A stretch of 64,000 nucleotides of DNA from Euptelea pleiosperma. Its lineage: Eukaryota > Streptophyta > Magnoliopsida > Ranunculales > Eupteleaceae. Where the stretch lies: assembly GCA_035048495.1 (NCBI GenBank), contig CM068540.1, forward strand, positions 5,254,829 to 5,318,828, in the 5' to 3' direction. Position 1 is the first letter of the stretch; each line of letters starts with the position of its first letter. Both the position numbers and the translations under genes were made by a program. Below, piece by piece: positions 11,426 to 21,802 of the stretch. The notes below the pieces were generated by a model, which was given only the letters and a program-made list of their open reading frames with translations, was not told the DNA's origin and searched no databases.

Positions 11426-13090
11426 GCTTCGCTGACAATTATCATTCATTTTTTCAAACAACGACAATGCATCATCAGAAGATTTGTTTCAATAAGGACC
11501 CATTGAATGGTGTACTCCCAAAATCAAAGAATATTTAAGCATATAGATGATGTATCTTCACACGCTTAACATATGCGAATCGCGCGTGCCTCTCCACTAG
11601 TTCTTATTAGTCCAAAGTGCCAACTTTTAGACACTATCTAGAAGATTTGCTAATCCAAAAGTTAGCTTCATCACATGTTCTTAACTACCCAATCAATTGT
11701 ATTCTTTTGGGACAGCTAAAAATTCTAGGGACACAATCTCAAGAAAAAGGTCAATTTAATGAATTTATTAGATGATTAAAATCATCCAACGAAGTTGATT
11801 TTCAGTGAAAGAGGTCTCCTACATAGGATCCACATATTAGATAGTACAAGACTATGAGAATATGTGACATTTGTGTGATGGCAGAAGGGGATAAAATTTG
11901 ATCAATTCAACTTAGTGATAGAAAATCTCTCTCCTCTTTAGGAGTTGAAAATGATGTGGATTGAGATGGTACGAAACGATCTAAAGACACACCATAAAAT
12001 ATAGCTCTAAATAGAGTTTAATGGTGAAATATTATTTGTGTTGCCAGGGATAAGCCCGTAGACAACATGACGATGATGTTTTCTAGATGGGCATCTAGGA
12101 TAAAAGTCTAAACATGTTAGGTTTCTTACATGAATTAGCTAAAGCTTCTCTATAGTTCCCTGCCACAATGCAAAAATAGGCCGTTTTTTCTCATTTCTTT
12201 TCTGTAATTAAAAAATAAAAACATTCCACCACTGCCGTACATTAGAGAAAAGTAGAAATGGTAGGATGTGGCCGGATGTACTATGGACAAGTAAACTGTC
12301 GACGTGGCCAATATAGAGGGACACCTCTATTATATGGATAGTTTGGATTGGCTAAATTAGCCTCCACATGGCAAGAAAAAGTGGACCAACCATAGAAGAT
12401 ACTCGACAAGTCGTTTAGAAAACCTTTTTCCTCGCAACTATATTCTTCCATCTTTAATAATTCTACGGGGATAAGTTTTTTAAAGCAACACTCCAAAACT
12501 TTTCAATTGAGTGACACAATTTTTATACACATGGCGGTTGAGGTAACAAGCACAAAGAGGTCCATGCATTTTGCCACCGTAGCACACTCTACGTGACTTT
12601 AAAGCGAAAGGCTGATTGAAAGTTTTTTAACTAACATACCGACAATGCTTACAAAAAAAAAACCCGACAACACTTAGAATGGTTTCATTAAAAGTGAATG
12701 GGTAACTTCGACTTTTTCAACTTCAAAATTTTGTTTTTCTCTCCCTTAAGTTGTGAGAATTTTCAGATTTGCCCATCCAAATTAATCTTTCAAAATTACC
12801 CTTCAATTGCAAAGTTTTCAAAACTATCCCTATTTTGTTGGTGTTTTCGAAAAAACTATGCAATTTTTGGTGTAAAGTTGAACTATCCTATTTTGACATT
12901 TCTTCCAAAAACACCACTGCAATCACTCAGATGCAATGCACTTAGTACCTATTTGAACAAGATAAAATATATTAGTGACGATAATCTGTAGAGGAAGAAA
13001 AAGGGTATAGATATGACGTGGACAAGGATATTCATTATCTACATGGCCAATCCAGAGGAATGTCTTGCACCATTCAAGGACAAGTAAAAC
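11426..13090. other. Spacer of decayed repeats
   Basis: No gene recognised. About 12270-12400 and 13005-13090 share phrases (acgtgg, 'acatggccaat', 'ggacaagtaaa') that suggest degraded copies of one repeat. A short A run occurs at 12652-12662. Confidence 0.35.
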
Positions 13091-13114
13091 TTCCCCTGCC
13101 CCAATTACTGCCCA

Positions 13115-13675
13115 CAATATGAGCCATGTAGCACACTTTTAGAGGACATTGACCGTATGGATGTTAGGCCAATCCCTAGATGGGCCTACATACCAAAAAT
13201 CAGCCTAATTAGTATTTCAAACCTTTGGATCCTTGTACTCAAATAATGGTCAAATTCCCAAGGTTAAAATCAGCCAATGAAAATGACTCCAATCCAACGC
13301 TTAGGAATCACTAATCAATTCGATTTTAGATTTTTTTGGTCCAGTTAGGGACTGACCAGTCATGTAGCTACCTGACCACCCACAATACAAACCACGTGGC
13401 AATTTCTTAGATGACGCTAACCGTACAGATGTTTGCCCAATCCCTAGGTGGACCTATAACCCCAAAATCAACCTGATCGGTGATTTCTAAGCGTTAGTTG
13501 AAGTCATTTTCATGGGTTGATTTTAGCCGCAGGAATTTGAGCTGGGTACAAAGATCCAAAGGTTTGAAATCACTAATCAGGCTAAATTTTGTTTGTACAT
13601 CCACTTAACTTAGAGATTGACCAAATATCCATACGATCATCATCGTGCTCTAAAAATTTACCACGTGGCTCATAA
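13115..13675. repeat. Two degenerate copies of the G-box foldback repeat
   Basis: Two consecutive inverted-repeat units (about 13115-13370 and 13378-13675) share the family's phrases: 'cccacaatatgagcc', 'ccgtatggatgtt', 'ccaatccctaggtgg', 'aaaatcagcctgatt' and 'tttggatcc' on one arm, and their complements on the other. CCACGTGG occurs at 13392-13399 and 13661-13668. The right edge is about 300 bases upstream of the probable start site of the DUF7036-type gene. Confidence 0.75.
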
Positions 13676-13732
13676 AAATCTTTTGTCTAACAGATGAATG
13701 ACCTGAACTGGCTACTTTAGTGTTCACATGGC

Positions 13733-13774
13733 AAGAAATAACCCGGCCATTACAAGAAATAACCCGGCCATTAC
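13733..13774 (+). repeat. Perfect 21-bp tandem duplication
   Basis: The phrase 'aagaaataacccggccatta' plus c occurs twice back to back. It is short and recent because the copies are identical. Confidence 0.8.
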
Positions 13775-13979
13775 AGTGAAGAATTTTGTACTGCAGCTCC
13801 AGGAATTTTTTTTTTGTTTCATTCTTTAATGACAACTGGTGCGCCACCACAGCGCTTTTTAAAAAAATAAAAATTTAAACAGATAAACAAAAACCAAAAG
13901 CTTGAGTTAGATCTGAAAAACAAAAAAAACTGAGCAGTGAGTGAAGTGATAATGCAGTTACTTGAGAATAAAAGGAGAA

Positions 13980-14124
13980 AACAAAACTCAAACTCTCTCA
14001 AACCTCTCTCTCTTCTTTCTCTCTCCTCAACGGGGCACAAATGGAGGCGTTTTCCCTAAATTTAGGGCAAGAAAATCGAAATGTGGAATAAAGGGATCTC
14101 TATATTTATCGATTTTTCGTCTCG
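13980..14124 (+). promoter_or_regulatory. Pyrimidine-rich promoter/leader with upstream start codons
   Basis: A CT-rich patch (about 13990-14032) of the kind common at plant start sites precedes the gene. Two upstream ATGs follow: one at 14041 opens a 16-residue frame ending at 14091, in good context (A at -3, G at +4), and one at 14081 opens a frame that overlaps the main start and ends at 14413. The exact start site is not visible, so whether both lie in the mRNA is inferred. Confidence 0.5.
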
Positions 14125-17100
14125 ATGGGGAAAGTTGAAGAGGAACAATCACTTTCTTCTGCTGTTGTTGCAGAAATCACGGAGGAGCGAAATGTGGAAA
14201 ATCCGTGTCGAGAGATTCCCAAATTCGTGCGATTTAGATGCGTTATCGCACTCGTTTTCGGCGCCGCTGTGTTCTTATCCGCTATCTTTTGGTTGCCCCC
14301 GTTTTTGCGGTACGGAGATCGAGAGGATCTGGATCTGGACTCTCAATTTGGAGGTGATGTTGAAAATCGTTATTTATTTGGTTATTTTAGTTGATTCTTG
14401 GGTTTCTATGTAGCAGCATTGTTTGAAAATCCGCTTTTCTCTGGTGGTTCTGATTTAATTCTAGGGTTTTTTGAATTTTTTTGTGTAAATTTGTTTGAAA
14501 GAAAAAATTGTTGTCGATTGGATCTTATAATGTTGGTATATAATGGGATCTTCTGTTGATTTTGTTTTGGCTATTTTTTATTCGTTTCTAATTTTAGGTA
14601 GTTTGGTAGATTTTTTTAGGGGATATTGACCTGAATTTTGGGTAAAGAGGTCAAATTTCAAGTCTTTTTGTGTCTTGATATTTGCACAATGGTTATGTCA
14701 AGTCCCAATTGGGAATAAAATACAGAAAAAATAGTTGATTGAGGTTGTTTGCACTTGTAAAACTAAGATCAATGATGGGCTCTAAAAGGGTGCAAGGAAG
14801 GCTGGGAAAAAAGGATGTGGATTGAGGATGTAGAGAAAATATTGAAGACACATGCTTCAGTAGAAGATATGGCTCTAAATTGAAATGAATGGCAAACAGG
14901 ATTCATCATGTTGCCAACCCCAAATAGTTGGAATAAGGCATTTTTAGTACACTGATGATGTGTAGATGTTTCTAGACATATAGGGTGTTGCAATGATCTA
15001 GTTTTCCTGCTGCATTGATTAGCTTACGTAGTGCAGTAGTTTGCATATATTTCATGGTTTTCCTTTAACTTGATCAACCAAACTGAAAATGTGAGGATAA
15101 TGGGTACTAGAATTGCTATTTGTGCAGTTGAGTGGTTGGTTCTTTGGTTTTTGGTAATTAAGGTTCTGATTAGAACCCGGAATTAAGTTTCGAGAAGTTC
15201 TATTTTGAGTAGGAACCAAGTTTTGTTATTGAAAAATTAAAAGTTAGGGAATTAAGTTGATTTGTCTAAATACACAAAACGTTTCGCAGTCAAGGGTGAG
15301 ACAAGATATTAATATGTTTCAGCATTCACAAAGTTTCGGTGTAGTTTTGGCGTCCGACAACCAGTCTTTTTATAACTCGTTTAAACAGTAAAAAAATATG
15401 TTCGACCTTCTCTTATCTTGCTCTTCAATACCCCCTCCCCAATAGGGATTTCGTGTTAACAGGTAAGAACCCCATCTTTTTTTAGACATTCACATCATAC
15501 CGTTGTGGTGGAGTAAAATAATTCACAATTGATAAAGACTGCAAGTAGGCAGTGAATGGAAGAGGATATCTGTGTTTCAGTCAATTTTATTTGCTGTTGA
15601 TTCCCTTAAGCATCCTATTAGAGTTGACAAACCACTCTCTTTCTATCATGTTATTTTTCTTCAGTAAGAAAAATCCTAGGGAGAGATTGATAAGGAATGT
15701 TTCATGGAATTTCGAATTATTCTTTTCTTGGAAAGCTAGAGGAGGCATATTTCCATCTATTCAAACCATAAGATTCCTATAATTTTTGGTGAGATTAGTA
15801 CTACGAATTTTTTTTTGTTGTTTTCCTAGTATTGGTACTGCGGTGAATTATAATGATCTCAAAAGAGAAAAGAAGAGGACATGGAGATGATGGATCAAGG
15901 ATAAAAACGTAAGGATGAGTTTTCTCCAACCTAGGGAGAATGATGCAGTGGATTTTAGGTATTATAAGTTGTGCTTGGATGTCTCTTCTACGTGTTCCAA
16001 GGGTCTTATTTGGATCTTTAGGATGCATTGTATTCACGCGCTACAAAGTTGCAAGAGTTCCAAAGTTGCACGGTGTTCGACTCTTCTGACTTCCAAGTCA
16101 TGTGAGTTGCAATCCAGTGTTTGGTAACTCTTTGTGAGAAAAAGGGTAATATTGGAATTTGAAATTCCAGAAACTTCACTCTCTCTCTCTCTCTCTCTTG
16201 CCATGGAATCCGATGAGACCCAAGGAGCCATTCCCTTAAGTCTTTCTTTTATGATGAACTTTTGACATTGCTCGATTTCTTTGATCTTGCTTTCTAGAGA
16301 ATACTTGTCGGCAATGGTGATTGAGCAGTTAACAAAGCATATAAGCAACGAATTCGGTGGCCGTCGTTGCTATGTAGAACAAAACAGAGATGTAATCGCC
16401 CAAGAAATGGGAGGTGCTCTTTATTTATGAGACATTCAAACCTCGCGGAATATGAAACTTCGATTGATTAAGGAAACTATAAGGGTTACAGAAGGTTTCA
16501 TAAAAAAACTAGGTTTAGGGTTTTTCATTTTTATCCTCTCTTTCTTTTTCTCTGTTCTACTTCTTCTTGTTCTGTGATGAGAGATGAAGGGAGTTTTGAG
16601 AGTGTATTTGCTATTTTTTGAGTTTGAGTTTGAAGTTTCGCAGGAGTCTTGCGAGTTGGGTGAACCCAACACGCATTATTGACCAACGTGTCAACTAACT
16701 GCAGACTCATTGACCAAGTTGCGCGACGTGAACTAAATGCAGCCTTAATTGAAATTTCTATCAATGTTTGGAAATATTTCATTTGGGACAGTGAAAATTG
16801 GTTCAAAAGCTAATGATGGGATTATCAACAGGATCTAGTCTATTGTTTTTGTAGGACTATGAAACATGTTATTTGGTTTGATTAAAGTTTTATTTTCAGT
16901 AGGAACCAAGTTTGCTTGTTTTAGAATTAGGAAAGTTAAGGTTGTTGATCAATGTAAGTTGTGAGTTGAAGATATTTTTGATTATTGAATAAAGAAAAAA
17001 ATGTCATGGGAGTTTCCCCACTTTTTAAGTGTTCTTGAATTAACTTTTCTGCAGTTCAAGGCTTTCATGCTTCAACTAACATTAGTGGAAGTCATACAAT

Positions 17101-20100
17101 AACCCGGATACTTCAAAATGGGTGCCGTATCCGTGTCGGATACTTCCATTTTAAATGTAAATGTCGTATCCACACCGTGTCGGTCCCGTATCCTTGCCGT
17201 ATCCGGGTAACATAGACAATAACAATCATGTATTTTTCTTGAGTTTGACAGATTGACAGTAGATAGTGAGCTGATTTATTATATAAGATACTGCTGCCAA
17301 TTGTCAAAAATATTAAATTAGGTTCTCTTGATTTCACAATAGTTGAGAAATCATAATTAATGGATTAATATAATGTAGGACCCTGAACCCACCCTTGTTG
17401 GTCTTTGTGAGTGTGCAAGACCATGAGGATATAAATTAATATTTTAAGCGAAATAAATTACTAGACTCTCTCCGGAAAATGCGGAGTTTGGTTTGTGGGA
17501 AATTGTTCAACCTAAGGGGGGATGATGTTTTTATGGTCAAAGGCTTATGGGGAGTGCCGAGGTCTCTTCTTCGAAGAGTTTGTTTCCGCTGGGACATATT
17601 ATGCTCTAGAGATGCGTAATTGGAGTTGTTTTTGTTTGTTTTGTTGGTTGTTTTCTTTGTTTTCTCTAGTATTTAGTAGGTCATCTCGACCACTTGAGCT
17701 GGTTAGATTGTAACAGTTTGCTTTTTTTGCCTTTTAATGAATTCTATACTTATAAAAAAAAGAGGTCGGAGAAATGGAATGAATGGATAAAAACAAGGTA
17801 TGGATCCTTGCTATCTTCACTGATCATTAAAAAGGATCCTCGTTGGTCTTCTTGAGCGTGGCAAACCATGAGGATCTACATGAATATATTTGGAGGAAAA
17901 TAAAGTAAGAGGGTCTTGTTGAAGAATGCCAAGCTAAGTTAATGATGGGATGGTTCAATTAGAGAGTGGGCATTGATTTGGTGAGCCTTGTGGCGATGTA
18001 GAAAGTTGGTTTCTTTGAAAATCTTACCAGCTCGATTGGCTTATTGTGATTTTGAGTTATTTCAAATGAATCTTAAATTGACATTTTGAAATGTTGATTT
18101 ATTTGGGTGCATCTGTTCATCTAGTGACTCATCAATAGTGCTTTGTGACCACGAAGCAAATGCAAAGTTTGCAAGTTGAATAATTCCACTTATGGGTTGA
18201 AACAAGCGTCAATGCATTGATACATAGAATTTCAATAATCAACCCCAGGATTCATCATGAATCATGAGGATCATTGTTTACACATAAGAATATCTGGACA
18301 TAAATTGTACTTATTTTCTTAGCAAGGAATGCCATAAAACTACATTACTCGGTGAAGAGATGGTTATTTGGCAAATTTTTATAATCTTGGGGAAGCACTG
18401 GATCTTATTAGGAATTAAGTATATACTAAAGGAGAAATTTGTGGCAATTGGGTATCCAACAATACCTTTGCACCGTATTGATGAGGTTCTCTATGAATGC
18501 ATGTTAACTTGTTTGAGTTGTTTCATTCCTTTGGAAGTGGGTGAGAAATTTACTCGTTACTTTTCAAACATAAAGATTGGATGAGAGATTTAATGCCGGT
18601 TTTGTCTACCAACTTGAGAAGGATGAAATGCAAAGAATTCCATAATTTTCCCACTGGAGTAGGATTACATGTGCAACACAAGGCTGGATGTTTTCCATGT
18701 AAGCGTAGGTGGTCTGCAGATAATAAGGCAACCCAGGATGGGGCAGTGGATGGTTGTGAAAGTGTAGAGATGCATAAAAGCTATGCAGAACTTGATGTTA
18801 TACTTATATGCTACTATAGCTTTATAAATCAGGGCTATACAGATAAAATTCGCCAGGTGACTGAAATATTTGAAAGTTAGCAACGTGGTACATATCGACC
18901 TTGAGAGGAACAAATATTTCTTGGTATGGAACAAAATGATCCTTTTTAACATTTTCAATCATATAACCTAAGTACATCGCCTTTTGGAAGTTGTGAGACA
19001 AAGAAAGATGCTTAAACACACACCTCCTATTGGCAGATTTTGCAATAGATTGTCTGCCACTTAATTCTGAAATGATGCAACAATTCTTGACTAAAGATCC
19101 TATCTACCATATGTACGTACACAAAGAGGCAAGTAGAACTGTAGAAGTAAGATGTCACAATTTGGAGATGAGTTGGTGCAGGGGATAGCTCTGTAAAGAA
19201 ACGTTTCTTGATTTCCTTAGCATACCATTAGCTATAAATATACACGTTCAAACATGTTTTAGATGAGATAGATACGAAGATCATCTATGTTTCCTTCTAA
19301 CATTAACAGGGGTATGTAAGCTTCTTATGTGAGCCAACTATCTCGGAGGACATGTTAATATCTTCGAAAGTTGACACGTCATCTAAAATAATACGAACAA
19401 AGAGAGATTGTGAGTGTGGGGGGATGTGAATGCATGTGCATGGACATGTTTAGCATGTAGAACTCTGTTACCCGGGTACGGCTGAGACATGCCAGGATAC
19501 GTCATGGACATGGCATTTACAATTTAAAAAATGAAGTGTCCGACACGGGTACGATATCCATTTTAAAGAGTCCAGGTAACAAAGTTTACAAGTGCAAAAG
19601 GAGGCCTTTGCCCTGGAAATACGTCTTATGCTAAGTTATTTCTTTCCTTGTATGGAAGAGGGACGGCTAATATCACATCAATGTGATTCAAATCCTTTCT
19701 ACTATTAGGTGATGGGCTTCAATAGGAGAACCGACGGTAACCTCTAATCATTTGGAAGTGGGATAGGGGTGGGTGGTGGGGGATTACTATGTAGAGAAAT
19801 GTTATTTGATCCCCTTAGTAAATCATTAGCTATAAATAAACATGTTCAAGCATCTTTTAGATGAGATTGATCTGAAGATTATGATTCATTTTGAGCATTA
19901 ATTGGGGGATGTAAGCTTCTTTTGTGAGCCAACTCTCTCATAGAACATGTTAATTTCTTTGAATGTTGACATGTTGATCATTTAACATAATATTCACAAA
20001 GAGGGATGCGAGTGTATGCGGCGTGCGTGTTTGTGCGTGTATGTGTGTGGTTGGGGATGTGAATGCATGTGCATGGACATATTTAGTGCATAGCAGTGCA

Positions 20101-21761
20101 AAAGGAGGCCTTTCCCCTGAGGATAAATCTTATGCTAAGTAGTTTCTTTCCCGTATGGGAAGGGGGACAACTCCTATCACATTAATGTGATTTAAATCCT
20201 TTCCATTACTTGTGTTGGGCTTTAATAGGTGGGCCAACAGTAATCTTTAACTATAATAAGGGACACCACCAGGAGGGAATGATGGGTACTGAAAACCCTG
20301 TGGCCTGTGCAATGCAAGGTGTCTGCCTATATGATAATGGAGATTGTTTCCACATTAAAATGTGCGAGATGGTCACCCCTGATTGTTCAGATTGATGTAG
20401 ATTATAGTCAGTACTCAGTAGTAATGAATCCTATTTCCCCATTCAACTCTATCTAGAGCTATATCTTCTGTTGAGGCATGCGTCTTCAAGATGTTTTCTT
20501 ACTACCGTCAGACACTTTCATTTTTGCCCTCCTCTTGCTCTTTGGTCAAAACATTCAACTCTATCTAGAGCTATATCTTCTGTTGAGGCATGTGTCTTCA
20601 GATGTTTTCTTACTACCTTCAAACACTTCCTTTTTTGCCTTCCTCTTGCTCTTGTTCAAAAATTCATGCTCAAATGGTAAATTGGGATCAAAGATTGTCA
20701 CAGGATTGCTTATTCTTGCCTATTTACCAAGGACACTTTATTGAAATTTGACATGTCAAACGCTTGTGTCATACTTAACTGTCTGACACACGTGAACGTT
20801 TTTATAAAAAAATCATAGTTTAGCATATATATTTTCTTTTCAACTATTATATATATGTGTGTGTATCAGCTTATCCAAATACATTCTTTCTATTTTATTT
20901 TTACAATTTTACATGAAATAGATTATCTTGAACTGGTCAAATTAAGACTGAGGTGCATACCATGTGCTCAAACAGTCTCGGGAATCAGTGCCGCGCTTCT
21001 GAGGTGTCAGCAGCTCAGAAATGGTTGGGTGTGCTCATATGTGCGACATGGATTCTTGTGATCCTAGATGGTTCATATCCATGTATGACACCAACAAATG
21101 TCCATGTCTAGTTTTATTTTTCGCGTGGACACCCTTTTGCTACACATAGTTTGTTACCATCAAGAGGTGTGGAAAACGGTGGGTTCACTACAGTGATTCT
21201 AGTTTCCTTTACGCTGGAAAAGGCCATTGTCTGTGTTTGACACCAACAAATGAGTCCGTGTCTAGTTTTATTTATGCTTAAGACACCCTTTTACTACGCA
21301 TGGTTCTCTACCATCAAGAGGGGTGGAAAAGTGTGGGTATTCTACACTCTGGGTTGTGGAACAAGACCTTGTTCATGTGCTTTCATTGGTCCCAAAACAT
21401 ACTCATCGAGGTTGATCCTCTCGTGTATGCACACCTATTTTACATTCGCTGTACATTTGTCGTACTTTGAGTCAAACAAGATGCTGAAATTAGAAACACT
21501 AGACATTGTATAATCTTTCAGCTTGTTTTTAATCTTTTATTGCAACCTTAAATTCTGAACTTTATTTTTGTAGATTTGAGTTTTGTTTGGGAATCTATTA
21601 TTCATTTGGTACTTTAAGAGACTGAAAGATTTGGTTTTCCAGCTCATAATATAGTAGCAAGTTTTAAACTGCAAAAGCCGGTATCTCTGCTGAATGCAAA
21701 TATTCTAAAGCTTGAGTACAGCATCTTTGAAGAAATAGGGGTTCCCAACTCCACGGTACAC

Positions 21762-21802
<41 letters not shown>

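Larger units (their letters stand above)
14354..21642 (+). other. Long first intron filled with repeat remnants
   Basis: It is bounded by a gtgatg donor and a ttttccag acceptor. It contains a LINE-like 3' end, two small MITEs of one family, two tandem duplications and several unrecognised fragments, listed separately. About 15000-16400 and 17770-19160 hold nothing I recognise apart from a short TC run near 16182-16199. Confidence 0.75.

Noticed and set aside
16034..16348. Minus-strand 104-residue protein
   Set aside because: Contains an Arg-Glu run from a TC microsatellite and no recognisable domain; it lies in an intron next to other repeats.
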